From positions 22,269-86,268 of the forward strand of contig JAIELF010000026.1 in NCBI GenBank assembly GCA_019753235.1: a stretch of 64,000 bases of DNA, given 5' to 3'. Numbering within the stretch: the first letter of the stretch is position 1; each line of letters starts with the position of its first letter. The notes beneath the pieces are model-generated. The model was not told the origin of the DNA. It worked only from the letters and a program-made list of their open reading frames with translations, and made no database searches. Made by a program: the position numbers and the translations under genes. Shown here one piece after another: positions 35,201 through 42,201 of this stretch. The stretch comes from a bacterium. Its GTDB lineage: Bacteria; Planctomycetota; Planctomycetia; Kolteriales; Kolteriaceae.

Positions 35201-35763
35201 TTCCCGATCTAACTTGGGCGGGCGAAAAACTTCGGACAAACTATGTGAGCGATTTGCTTCTGGGAAAGACCGGGACGCAGGCTCGTCCCTGGTTAAAGGG
35301 GCGGATGCCCGCCTTCTCCCATGGGGCGAATGATCTGGCGTCGGGGATGGCGGCAGAGTTCGGCGTGAGTCTAACTCTAGAGGAATGGGCGTTCTCGGCC
35401 AAGCCGGACTTGACGAAGGTCGGCAAGGAACTCACGGGCCTTTCGACCGGGCTCGACTGTCGGCAATGCCATCCCGTGGGGGCCGCGCAGCCGATCGGCG
35501 ACGATCGAACGCAGTTGGCGCTCGGGATCAATTTCGCACAGATCAAAGATCGGCTTCGGTACGAGCACTATCGTCGCTTTGTTCTCGATCCGCCCAGGTA
35601 CGATGTTTCGACGCGGATGCCCAAGCTATCGCTTGATGGTCGCACCACCAAACTTAAGAATGTTCTGGGGGGTAACGCCTCGCTGCAATTCGAGGCGATC
35701 TGGCACTACATTCAATCCCTCGATTCGGCCGAGATCCCCTCTACGTCGCGGGCAAATCCCTGA
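29290..35763 (+). CDS. Giant secreted ThuA x2 - LamG - propeller - PA14-like - cytochrome c x5 protein
   Basis: 2157 residues with signal peptide (LTTIGGCVALVLACSPELMA, cut before DD). Domains in order: ThuA-like 1 (about 27-280, 'RILVIAGKKSHGP'), ThuA-like 2 (about 305-545, 'VLLLAGNESHQWHNW'), a LamG/concanavalin-like domain (about 580-715), a beta-propeller of the planctomycete membrane-bound dehydrogenase/sorbosone-dehydrogenase kind (about 1050-1400, with 'DRDQDGEADF'), a PA14-like domain (about 1515-1645), and five CxxCH heme sites beginning at C1671, C1766, C1860, C1941 and C2057. Such proteins are characteristic of planctomycetes and thought to couple periplasmic sugar oxidation to electron transfer. 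ATG 29290 follows GAGGAGGGAG; ATG 29269 is an alternative. Substrate and redox partner are unknown. Confidence 0.9.
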   Translation: MFRWLTTIGGCVALVLACSPELMADDAPKRILVIAGKKSHGPEGNGIHDYGWSARLIKVMLDHSNVRDQVLVDVATDGWPKEASSLQQADSIMIISDGRDGELFEEAPHLSSPEHVELISKEVRRGCGLVTFHFSTFAPDRYADQILDWVGGYFDWETNGKRDWYSAIQVADTAVAIASPEHPVSRGVMPFTLKEEFYFNLRLHPLVGGMTPLLRVQALPGRDPTGNIVAWARQRPQGGRGFGTTCGHFYENWRQDDFRKLILNGLVWSAGVDIPPDGVKARFYERAEIDQALSGKNGVDRAQLDESPIRVLLLAGNESHQWHNWKKTTPAIVKLLQRDPRIQVDVRTDIESLGDLNLADFQTVLLNYCNWQDPTGLSDKSKRAFVAYLEQGGGLVIVHFANGAFHFSLPSAGASDWPEYRRIVRRVWDHQGKGESQSGHDAFGLFEVKPTSLPHPTTAGLAPFTVTDELYFRQAGDEAIEPLLLAHSKVTDRDEPLAFSYRYGKGRIFQTLLGHSEQTYETFEAREILRRAVAWCANRPVVARTKDFDPDVAQGLPPKGEVLAEGRFGKAIDARVASCGMSSFSTPKVEQLHARVWVRLESAKGYNILLAYQPKSSPIHWELFTEPGTGQLTLYSPKMTPDHVRAENRITDGRWHMLDVSMTRAEVRLRVDGESPLTTVVENGPTMTEDGPLSVGSLVEGGLGCDGWLDDLHWRDAPFSKEVPTEPMPVDSHSLGHWRFDNIIDNNQLPDESVHHRPMLVRDPTKVAEILGPVEDPHFLEGSVGFHWRENDSADDRWNQADVGPFLASVLPLPTGGLIARGLSIALPGSMKGGVAYDLATMSLVAGWTGGFLRFDPARHGLITSPRIQGKVAFAFPPRADPSISGKNEYRGLYRVGREVVLASTIDATGILEWPSFRVTEGRPSFLRTWEVAPSEKPTRIYVAQGESITLSAEGRAATVGHSLFRLQGDGRWYVDEKAPDSLWLEIPPGKNPRHARTHWTEAPSSRDIPMSLIPESDPIESLAEKIRSTKPIWNEEVSTVMVPSDEQGPYAIDDFPLPHQNPYRSLCFPSDHDFLPNGELAVSMVHGDVWMARGVGSSKGTIHWRRFASGLHQPLGLKVKENDVYVLGRDQITRLVDRDQDGEADFYENYFANPAASVGGHDFEACLETDPEGRFLFVSATQGLVRVRPDRRGVDILATGFRNPNGLGVRPASMGKEDWITVSPQEGNWTPSSSINLVRPGGFYGFRSGKEGEQVPTSIDPPLCWIPRLLDNSSGSQVWTDAKRFGPLGGQMLHLSYGQCRVLLAMTEQVGATWQGGVVALPWEFRSGIMRGRVNPADGQLYLSGLKGWVSAAVDDGSLSRVRYTNKPFAWPRSVETWANGLLIHFSEPIDARISSDPDRYSLSAWNYRYSAQYGSPEINPRDHQQEGKEEWTITSATVLEDGRSVFLEVPSLTPVMQLLLAMKIESARHDPIRTTLAYTIHTLPTRAMPDEEIVRRPRPGNLPPAIESRLRAGVAWKVEQDARRDVAITRSWAWVIPKGTALAHGIKPGPFRAMAVGYVKAPESAHYRFRWSSTGRAKLMLGQQPAIEFDSSAGATSSTVSLHRGYNAYRIECESAEHGENVLRMLWSSAGFAEEPIPPTLLFFDSQDENVSAASKRTKGLTLLEEHRCWNCHAGRPAGISQGPDLAGIGSRLTKSWMTEWLADPKQLRAQATMPSFFRAGKGTDDQDLADVVAYLASLTSPKNAQKELPEATEPDHAFVDLGCLACHTLEPSDALGHDRISLARVGWKFQPGAFASYLKDPAAHHATTRMPNYHLTDDEIGSLVSTWKKSEPSIKDERPLPAGDTRRGKERFLSIGCSQCHRLDTDRPATNQLASPLSRSSKLDRGCLAETPSPSLPWYDFTPTEREAIASYLASQEETAPTPSLVMESRRHFEQHRCHACHSRDGVTSPRASIVLEESPSGLPPEPIPDLTWAGEKLRTNYVSDLLLGKTGTQARPWLKGRMPAFSHGANDLASGMAAEFGVSLTLEEWAFSAKPDLTKVGKELTGLSTGLDCRQCHPVGAAQPIGDDRTQLALGINFAQIKDRLRYEHYRRFVLDPPRYDVSTRMPKLSLDGRTTKLKNVLGGNASLQFEAIWHYIQSLDSAEIPSTSRANP

Positions 35764-35801
35764 ATCATCAACTTCTCGTGCTTGGCTAGTTCTATTGCCT
35801 G

Positions 35802-37058
35802 TCAACGAGATCCTGCTTTGGCAAAGAGTATCGCGGTGTTGTGGCCACCGAAGCCGAAGCTGTTGTTGAGGGCCCAATCAATGGTCGCTGGCCGAGCGAT
35901 ATTGGGAACGTAGTCGAGATCGCATTCGGGGTCGGGGGTCTTGTAGTTGATGGTCGGCGGCAGGAGTTGGTTTTGCAGCGCGAGCACGCTGGCGGCCGAC
36001 TCGATGGCGCCGGCGGCTCCGATGAGATGGCCGGTCATGCTTTTGGTCGAACTGATTTGCAGTTTCGGTGCCGCGGGGCCGAAGACTCGTTTCAGCGCCA
36101 GGGTCTCGGCCGCATCGTTAAGCTTGGTGCTGGTGCCGTGAGCATTGACATAGAGCCTGCTTGCCACCTCCGCAGGGGAGAGCCCGGCCATCTTGAAGGC
36201 CTGTTCGATCGCGCGCGAAGCGCCTGACGCGTCGGAATCGGGTTGAACCAGATGATAAGAGTCAGCACTGTCGCCGTACCCGATCATCTCGGCATAGACC
36301 TTGGCTTTGCGAGCGCGGGCATGGGTCGCCGATTCCAGAATCAAAACCGATGCTCCCTCCGCTAGGACAAAACCATCTCGATCGCCGTCGAATGGTCGGC
36401 TGGCGACGGTCGGATCGTCGTTGAATTTCTTCGTCAGTGCTTTCATGTTGGCAAACGAAGCGATCGCTAGCCGAACGATCGGGGATTCGGTTCCACCGGT
36501 GAGGACAGCATCGACTTGTCCTCTTCGAACGGCTTCGAAGGCGGCAATGGTCGAGTGCCCGCTGGAGGCGCACGCGCTAGCCGTGGTGAAACAGGGCCCC
36601 ATGACATTGAAGGCGAGGCTGACATTGGCGGGGGGGCCGTTGGGCATGATCATGGGGATGGTAAAGACGCTGACGCCGCGCGGCCCTCGGCGATTGATCT
36701 GCTGAGCTTGCTCTTCCATCGTCGCCAAGCCCGAGAGCCCCGACCCGAGAATCGTGGCACATCGGCTGCCGAGTTCTTGTGGGTCGATCTGAGCATCGGC
36801 AAGGGCCTCTTTGGCGGCCAGTACCGCAAACAGGCTCGATCGATCCATCCGCTTGATGGCGACCTTGTCGTTGGTTTGGGCATCTTCAGGGCGAATGTCG
36901 CGGACTTCACCCCCTATGGTGACCGGCAAATCGGTCAAGTCGATCCCTTCCAAACGACGAATACCCGAGCGACCCTGGACCAGTGCCGACCAGAAATCCT
37001 GCTGGTTGTTCCCGACAGGGCTCACCACGCCGATTCCGGTCACGAAGACTCGCTCCAT
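35802..37058 (-). CDS. fabF: Beta-ketoacyl-ACP synthase II
   Basis: 418 residues, normal for FabF. Condensing enzyme of type II fatty-acid elongation: acyl-ACP plus malonyl-ACP gives 3-ketoacyl-ACP and CO2. The Cys-His-His triad is visible: C163 in 'TTASACASSGH', then 'NAHGTSTKLND' and 'SMTGHLIGAAGA'. 'VFVTGIGVVSPVGNN' opens the thiolase fold. ATG 37058 is chosen because AAGGGAG lies five bases upstream and it matches the family start; the frame is open to 37145. No other fab or ACP gene is adjacent. Confidence 0.95.
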   Translation of the reverse strand: MERVFVTGIGVVSPVGNNQQDFWSALVQGRSGIRRLEGIDLTDLPVTIGGEVRDIRPEDAQTNDKVAIKRMDRSSLFAVLAAKEALADAQIDPQELGSRCATILGSGLSGLATMEEQAQQINRRGPRGVSVFTIPMIMPNGPPANVSLAFNVMGPCFTTASACASSGHSTIAAFEAVRRGQVDAVLTGGTESPIVRLAIASFANMKALTKKFNDDPTVASRPFDGDRDGFVLAEGASVLILESATHARARKAKVYAEMIGYGDSADSYHLVQPDSDASGASRAIEQAFKMAGLSPAEVASRLYVNAHGTSTKLNDAAETLALKRVFGPAAPKLQISSTKSMTGHLIGAAGAIESAASVLALQNQLLPPTINYKTPDPECDLDYVPNIARPATIDWALNNSFGFGGHNTAILFAKAGSR

Positions 37059-37301
37059 CCGACTCCCTTTCACTGGGACCTTCTTCGATCCTGAAGACCC
37101 ACAACTCTCCCGCAGAAACAAAGCTCCCCGCAGCTCGACTATCATGCCACAGCCGGCCTGACCCGACCACTGAGAATGTTTGGCCAGGGGCTCGCCTGCG
37201 TAGAATGTCCCCTTACCAACAGCGATCCTCGGTTGCTGATCATGCAGAGGAGGCTGGTCGGCGGCGGGTCATCGAACCATCTTTACAAGGAAACCAGGGC
37301 G

Positions 37302-37766
37302 ATGTCATTCGACTCTTCTATTGCCAAGCTTGGACTTGTTCTTCCGCCGGCTCCCAAGCCGATGGGCGTTTACCGACCGGTCGTGGTTTCGCGCGGGATG
37401 GTATATGTCTCGGGCCATGGTCCGCTTCAACCCGATGGCTCGGTGATCACCGGACGGGTCGGCGCGGATCTGGATCTCGAGGCCGGTTACCGAGCGGCTC
37501 GCGTGACCGGCTTAGCCATTCTGGCCTCGCTCCGGGCCGAGCTCGGCTCGCTCGACAAGATCGGCCGACTGGTCAAGACGCTCGGGATGGTCCATTCGAC
37601 GCCGGACTTTCTCGATCATCCGAAAGTGATTAACGGCTACAGCGAGTTGATGGTCGAAGTGTTCGGCGACGATGCGGGCCGCGGCGCTCGGAGCGCGATC
37701 GGCATGGTCGCTCTTCCTGGCAACATCGCGGTCGAAGTCGAAGCGATTTTTGAACTTGCTTCGTAA
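37302..37766 (+). CDS. RidA/YjgF-family protein
   Basis: 154 residues, the size of the longer RidA subfamily. 'VYVSGHGPLQPDGSVITGRVG' and the following helix 'YRAARVTGLAILASLRAELGSLD' are characteristic, with 'HPKVINGYSELMVEVFGDDAGRGARSAIGMVALPGNIAVEVEAIF' at the end. RidA proteins hydrolyse reactive enamine/imine intermediates, but this subfamily lacks proven activity and the arginine that binds substrate carboxylate may be R in 'GARSAIG'. ATG 37302 opens 'MSFDSSIAKL'. Divergent from fabF across 243 bases; the intergenic DNA shows nothing distinctive. Confidence 0.87.
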   Translation: MSFDSSIAKLGLVLPPAPKPMGVYRPVVVSRGMVYVSGHGPLQPDGSVITGRVGADLDLEAGYRAARVTGLAILASLRAELGSLDKIGRLVKTLGMVHSTPDFLDHPKVINGYSELMVEVFGDDAGRGARSAIGMVALPGNIAVEVEAIFELAS

Positions 37767-37853
37767 CGCTGACACCTGCCAATCCGGTCCAGCCATGGAA
37801 TCGAGCGCTGAGGTCGCGTGGAACAGTGATTCCAGGCGAGTCATCGGTGCAGA

Positions 37854-38207
37854 CTACTTGCAGACCTTCTTGAAGAGTTGCTGAAGCCGAACATGGCTGG
37901 GGGACTTTCCCTTCATCACCGCGTCGATTTCCCCGAAGGTCAATTCTGGATCGGGAAACGGAAGCTGATGAAGGGCATCCTTGAGCGTCCCTTCGAGAAC
38001 ATACCCATCGTCTGCTACGTTCACGACGATGCCGCACGCGCGAAGCAGGTCGACGTCGCGGTAAAAGGTTCGCATGCCGACGTTCAGTTTTTTGAGCAGC
38101 GTCGCTCGGTCGACGGTTGCTCCCGAGACATGTTTGAGTAGCCGATAGAGTCGGCCTGCTCGATCGATCGAAATATGTATCTTCGGTTTCTTTGTTTGTC
38201 GGGCCAT
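37854..38207 (-). CDS. Small HTH-type regulator (HTH_11/YafY-like, no WYL domain)
   Basis: 117 residues. Residues about 18-70 form a winged helix: 'LYRLLKHVSGATVDRATLLKKLNVGMRTFYRDVDLLRACGIVV', the same fold as the N-terminal part of DeoR/YafY-type WYL regulators. After 'DDGYVLEG' the sequence is a short tail and not the ligand-sensing WYL domain, so it is either a naturally short regulator or a reduced one. ATG 38207 follows GAGG. It sits at one edge of a 700-base gene-free stretch that might hold its target. Function inferred from fold only. Confidence 0.75.
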   Translation of the reverse strand: MARQTKKPKIHISIDRAGRLYRLLKHVSGATVDRATLLKKLNVGMRTFYRDVDLLRACGIVVNVADDGYVLEGTLKDALHQLPFPDPELTFGEIDAVMKGKSPSHVRLQQLFKKVCK

Positions 38208-38909
38208 CGGAACCTCATCCGGGGAAGAGTCTCAACGCTATCCATTCGTCGGCCGAAGGATGAGCCACTCTCTGACCATGGTCTGTCATAAAAGTACAGA
38301 ACTCTATTCGACACGACCGAACCCGTCGGAAGCGTCTTGATCTTCGATAAAGCTGCCCAAGTGCCCGATCATCTTCACAGAGATGACTTCAGGCGACAGA
38401 AAGTGACTCTTCGACCATCACGAGCAAGCAACCTTCGAGTTCTCCAGGCTAGAATCGATCGATCGCGAAATCAAGGCGAAAGATTCCTCCGGAAGGGAAC
38501 TTCACCCTTCGTGAATGACAAACCATTGTCACTCACGGAATTCGACTTTGCATTCACCGGCCGGTTCAACGCTTGGACGATTCTGCATTGCCGTGTCACA
38601 TGCCTGTCGTTGGCTCGTGAATCGTGAACGGGTGAATGGTTGATGGGCATGCAAGACCCCTCACCGTTCTTAAGAAACGGGTACGGCAGATAAGCGTCTC
38701 TTCATCCTCCTAGGAGTCGTTTCGCGTTGGCCGGGCGGGGCTGCTTCTGACTTGTCGGATGCCGATGCGGAAGGTGTCTGATTTTTCCCAGAGCCGAGCC
38801 CGCGAAGATCCCTAGAATTCGACGGTGTTCCGCTTGGCCTGGATGGGGCAGGGTTTGCTTCAACCGAGAGCTTGCCGAGCGTGAGGATCGATGGGGATCG
38901 CGGGCTGGC
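38208..38909. other. 702-base gene-free region upstream of sucC
   Basis: No reading frame here looks like a real protein; a 96-codon frame at 38337-38627 has no recognisable start context or domain. The region contains the inverted repeat at 38508-38540 and a CATGCC/GGCATG pair near 38600 and 38646. It presumably includes the sucCD promoter and that of the small HTH gene. Confidence 0.5.
38508..38540. repeat. Imperfect inverted repeat in gene-free region
   Basis: TTCGTGAATGACA (38508-38520) is an almost exact reverse complement of TGTCACTCACGGAA (38527-38540); one mismatch and one extra base, loop AACCAT. The transcript would form a stem of about 12 pairs. There is no T-run. Could be an sRNA element, operator or processing site. 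Confidence 0.45.
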
Positions 38910-40070
38910 ATGAAGATTCACGAGTATCAAGCGAAGGAACTCCTTCGCTCGTTTGGTGTTCCGACGCCCACTGGGACAGTGGTGGACTCTGCTCCGGCGG
39001 CTCGGGCGGCGTTTGATTCTTTTGGCAAGGGGATCGCGGTCGTCAAGGCCCAGGTCCATGCGGGTGGTCGTGGCAAAGGGGGCGGCGTCAAGGTCGTTCG
39101 CTCGGCCGACGAATGCCAGAGCGAAGCGGAGCGAATCCTGAGTCATCCCTTGATTACGCCGCAAACCGGCCCGGAAGGGGTGCCCGTCCGCAAGCTTTTG
39201 ATTGAACAAGCGACCGGCATCGCGCACGAGTATTACGTGGCCGTCGTCCTCGACCGAGCCGTGCAGATGCCGGTGCTGATGGCGTCGACCGAGGGGGGCG
39301 TCGAGATCGAAGAGGTTGCCGCCCACAATCCCAGTGCCATTAAGAAGACTCATATCTTCGATGGCCGAGGTTTGTTGCCGTTCCAGGCGAGAAAGATCGC
39401 CTTTGCGTTGGGCTTGACCGGGACTCTTGTCGACGAAGCGGTGAAGACCCTCACCGGACTGGTTCGGCTCTACCTCGAGAGGGATTGCAGTCTGGCGGAG
39501 ATCAACCCCTGGGTGCAAACCACCGACGGGCACATGATTGCCCTCGATGGCAAAATCAACTTCGATGACAACGCCCTCTTTCGTCACAAAGATCTTGAAG
39601 CTTATCGCGACACGACGGAAGAGGACCCTTCCGAACTGCGGGCTCAAGAGACCGGTATCAGCTTCGTCAAACTTGACGGCAACATCGGCTGTCTGGTGAA
39701 CGGGGCAGGCCTGGCGATGAGCACGATGGACATCATCAAGTTTCATGGCGGCGACCCGGCAAACTTTCTGGATGTCGGTGGCGGGGCCAATGTCGATCAA
39801 GTCACCACCGCGTTTGAAATCATCCTGGCCGACCCGGCCGTCAAGGCGGTGCTGGTCAATATCTTTGGCGGCATCATGAAGTGCGACACGATTGCCACGG
39901 CTGTCATGGAAGCCTTCAAGCGGGTTGATTTCCGCGTGCCTTTGGTCGTTCGGCTCGAAGGGACAAACGTCGAGCTAGGGCGAAAAATGCTTGTCGATTC
40001 GGGTTTGCCGATTCGGACCGCTTCTGATTTGACCGATGCCGCCCAGAAAGCAGTGCTGGCGGCGGGTTGA
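38910..40070 (+). CDS. sucC: Succinyl-CoA synthetase beta subunit
   Basis: 386 residues, the normal length. 'MKIHEYQAKELLRSFGVPTP' begins the ATP-grasp domain; 'VKAQVHAGGRGKGGGVK' is the nucleotide-binding loop, 'EINPWV' and 'ALDGKINFDDNALFRH' bind metal and phosphate, 'NIGCLVNGAGLAMSTMDIIK' begins the CoA-ligase domain and 'NIFGGIMKCD' is conserved. Makes succinate plus ATP/GTP from succinyl-CoA in the TCA cycle as an alpha-beta complex with SucD, encoded 52 bases later. Nucleotide specificity cannot be decided by eye. Confidence 0.96.
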   Translation: MKIHEYQAKELLRSFGVPTPTGTVVDSAPAARAAFDSFGKGIAVVKAQVHAGGRGKGGGVKVVRSADECQSEAERILSHPLITPQTGPEGVPVRKLLIEQATGIAHEYYVAVVLDRAVQMPVLMASTEGGVEIEEVAAHNPSAIKKTHIFDGRGLLPFQARKIAFALGLTGTLVDEAVKTLTGLVRLYLERDCSLAEINPWVQTTDGHMIALDGKINFDDNALFRHKDLEAYRDTTEEDPSELRAQETGISFVKLDGNIGCLVNGAGLAMSTMDIIKFHGGDPANFLDVGGGANVDQVTTAFEIILADPAVKAVLVNIFGGIMKCDTIATAVMEAFKRVDFRVPLVVRLEGTNVELGRKMLVDSGLPIRTASDLTDAAQKAVLAAG

Positions 40071-40122
40071 TCTGTTCTCCGTCGTCCTTTTCATCAACTG
40101 AAACATCATCGAGCAAAAGACC

Positions 40123-41007
40123 ATGAGCATCCTGATCAACAAAGACTCTCGCGTTCTTTGTCAAGGCATTACAGGCAAAGCGGGCGCGTTCCATTCGAGC
40201 CAGTGTCTGGCCTATGGCACCAAACTGGTTGCCGGCGTCACGCCTGGCCGCGGTGGGACAACATTCGAGTCGAAGGTCCCCGTGTTCGACACCGTGCAAC
40301 AGGCGGTGGATCAAACCGGGGCCGACGTTTCGATGATCTTCGTCCCGCCGCCATTCGCGGCGGATGCGATCCTCGAAGCGGTCGAAGCGGGTTGCCGACT
40401 GGTGATCGCGATCACCGAAGGGATTCCTGTTGCCGACATGGTCCATGTCGCGCGGGTGTTGCGTTCTCGGCCCGAATGTCGACTGGTCGGCCCGAACTGT
40501 CCAGGCGTCATCACACCCGACGAGTGCAAGATCGGCATCATGCCGGGCTACATTCACAAGAAGGGGCCGATCGGAGTCATCAGTCGAAGCGGCACGCTGA
40601 CCTACGAAGCGGTTTGGCAGCTCACCAATCTGGGGCTCGGCCAATCGACGTGTGTTGGTCTGGGGGGCGACCCGATCGTCGGAACGTCGTTCATCGATTC
40701 ACTCCGTCTGTTCCAGGACGATCCCGAAACCGAAGCGATTCTGATGATGGGGGAGATCGGCGGCGATGCCGAGGAGCGGGCTGCCGAATTCGTCCAAGCT
40801 CACGTGACCAAACCCGTGGCGGCCTTCATCGCGGGACAGACTGCCCCTCCTGGCCGACGAATGGGTCACGCCGGCGCGATCATTTCCGGTTCGAGCGGAA
40901 AAGCGTCCGATAAGATTGCCGCCCTTCGAGCCGCGGGCATCACCGTGGCCGACACCCCCGCCGACATGGGCAAGGCCGTCGTGCAGGCGATTAAGAGTTC
41001 GAAGTAG
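40123..41007 (+). CDS. sucD: Succinyl-CoA synthetase alpha subunit
   Basis: 294 residues. N-terminal CoA-binding Rossmann domain ('[15 protein letters not shown]', '[10 protein letters not shown]'), then '[17 protein letters not shown]', '[13 protein letters not shown]', '[12 protein letters not shown]' and the phosphohistidine in '[12 protein letters not shown]'. Alpha subunit of the complex with SucC, upstream. The last 17 bases overlap the 3' end of the convergent nusB gene. ATG 40123 is the natural start. Confidence 0.96.
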   Translation: MSILINKDSRVLCQGITGKAGAFHSSQCLAYGTKLVAGVTPGRGGTTFESKVPVFDTVQQAVDQTGADVSMIFVPPPFAADAILEAVEAGCRLVIAITEGIPVADMVHVARVLRSRPECRLVGPNCPGVITPDECKIGIMPGYIHKKGPIGVISRSGTLTYEAVWQLTNLGLGQSTCVGLGGDPIVGTSFIDSLRLFQDDPETEAILMMGEIGGDAEERAAEFVQAHVTKPVAAFIAGQTAPPGRRMGHAGAIISGSSGKASDKIAALRAAGITVADTPADMGKAVVQAIKSSK

Positions 41008-41542
41008 GATCCGGCGAGGGATCGCCTGGTTCGTCGGCGTCGCTTTCGTTGGGAATGTTGCTGGTGGGGCTTGGTGTCTCTTCGGCAGCGCTATCCATGG
41101 GGCCGACAGGAGACTCATCGCCGGCCCGGTCGTGCATCCGCGCGACTCGGTCGAGAATTCCGTTTACAAACCTTGCGGATTCGTTGGTGGAAAATCGCTT
41201 GGCAATTTCAACCGCTTCGGTGATCACGACTCGCGGCGGCGTTGGCTCGGGTGAGATGATCATTTCGTAAACGCTTAAGCGGAGTATCGCCCGGTCGACC
41301 GCCGCCATGCGTTCGACTTTCCAGTTGATCGTCGCATCGGCAATCGCGTGATCGATGCGAGCCTGATTCTCGCGCGTGCCATGAATGATGGTTTTGCAGA
41401 ATTGTTCAAGTTCGGGGAATTTGAGAGACTCGGCTACGAACATCGCGATGTCGCCGGCCGTCGACGACGGGTTCTGTTCGAGCTGAAAGATCGCCTGCAT
41501 GGCGACCTCCCGAGCTTTTCGACGGTGCGTCCGCGGACTCAA
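40991..41542 (-). CDS. nusB: Transcription antitermination factor NusB
   Basis: 183 residues. '[21 protein letters not shown]' at the N-terminus, '[32 protein letters not shown]' in the middle and '[29 protein letters not shown]' are NusB signatures; it binds boxA RNA with NusE in rRNA antitermination complexes. A TTG at 41542 is taken as start because it overlaps the ribH stop (TTGA), has GGGGAAG upstream and gives the expected N-terminus; the only later ATG would remove the first helix. The acidic, Pro/Ser-rich last 40 residues ([17 protein letters not shown]) extend beyond the usual end and overlap sucD. Confidence 0.9.
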   Translation of the reverse strand: MSPRTHRRKAREVAMQAIFQLEQNPSSTAGDIAMFVAESLKFPELEQFCKTIIHGTRENQARIDHAIADATINWKVERMAAVDRAILRLSVYEMIISPEPTPPRVVITEAVEIAKRFSTNESARFVNGILDRVARMHDRAGDESPVGPMDSAAEETPSPTSNIPNESDADEPGDPSPDPTSNS

Positions 41543-42024
41543 GATTTCTTCCCCGGAAGTTGGCTTAGCAGGTTGACCATTTCGATGGCGGCCCCGGCCA
41601 CTTCGTAACCTTTGTTCCCCGATTTCGCTCCCGCGCGGTGGATCGCTTGTTCCAGTGTATGCGTCGTCAGCACCGCATTCATCACGGGGATTCCGCTCCG
41701 AATGGCCGCATCGGCAATACCGCGAGCCGATTGATGAACGACCACGTCGTAGTGGTCGGTGTCGCCCTTGATGATGGTTCCCAAGCAAATGACGGCAACA
41801 TAACTTCCTGAACAGGCCAGGCGATCCGCCACGAGCGGCAATTCGAGCGCACCCGGAACGCGAACAATATCGATGTTTTCATCGGCGACCCCGTGGGCTG
41901 AAAGTCCTCCTCGGGCACCGTCGATCAATCGATCCACGATAAAGCCGTTGAACTGGGAGGCTACCAGTGCGAATCGACCGGCGGGGGGAGTCAGCTTGCC
42001 CATCCATTCTGCCATCGCTGTCAC
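41539..42024 (-). CDS. ribH: 6,7-dimethyl-8-ribityllumazine synthase
   Basis: 161 residues, the usual length. Condenses 5-amino-6-ribitylaminouracil with 3,4-dihydroxybutanone phosphate in riboflavin synthesis. Seen: 'FALVASQFNGFIVDRLIDGA', 'VPGALELPLVADRL', 'CLGTIIKGDTDHYDVV' (phosphate site and catalytic His) and 'PVMNAVLTTHTLEQAIHRAG'. The GTG at 42024 is chosen because AGGAG lies four bases before it; the ATG at 42015 is further from the site. Coupled with nusB through a TTGA overlap, a pairing common in bacteria. Confidence 0.93.
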   Translation of the reverse strand: MTAMAEWMGKLTPPAGRFALVASQFNGFIVDRLIDGARGGLSAHGVADENIDIVRVPGALELPLVADRLACSGSYVAVICLGTIIKGDTDHYDVVVHQSARGIADAAIRSGIPVMNAVLTTHTLEQAIHRAGAKSGNKGYEVAGAAIEMVNLLSQLPGKKS

Positions 42025-42138
42025 GAGTCTCCTGAGAGGCACCGGATCCTTGGGATGATTCTCTTGTCGATATTCTACGTGACAGACCGCATGAAGCGGC
42101 CGGGCAAACAACATTCGCCCCACTTTGAGAGGTCTTCA

Positions 42139-42156
42139 TTCCCCTAAAAAGGGGAA
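42139..42156. repeat. Perfect hairpin between Pro-rich gene and ribH
   Basis: TTCCCCT-AAAA-AGGGGAA, a perfect 7-bp stem with 4-base loop (reads TTCCCCT-TTTT-AGGGGAA on the minus strand). It lies about 45 bases after the stop of the Pro-rich gene in transcript direction and 115 bases before ribH. There is no T-run after the stem, so it may be a factor-dependent terminator or processing hairpin. Confidence 0.4.
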
Positions 42157-42201
42157 CTTCCGTGTCACGCGGTTTTGGAAAGAGGAGAGTCGGGTGCCGG
42201 G

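Noticed and set aside
38337..38627. 96-codon frame in the gene-free region
   Set aside because: No domain, no ribosome-binding site and no neighbours to support it.
38670..39800. 376-codon minus-strand open frame opposite sucC
   Set aside because: sucC is certain here; antisense frames in moderately GC-rich genes are often open.
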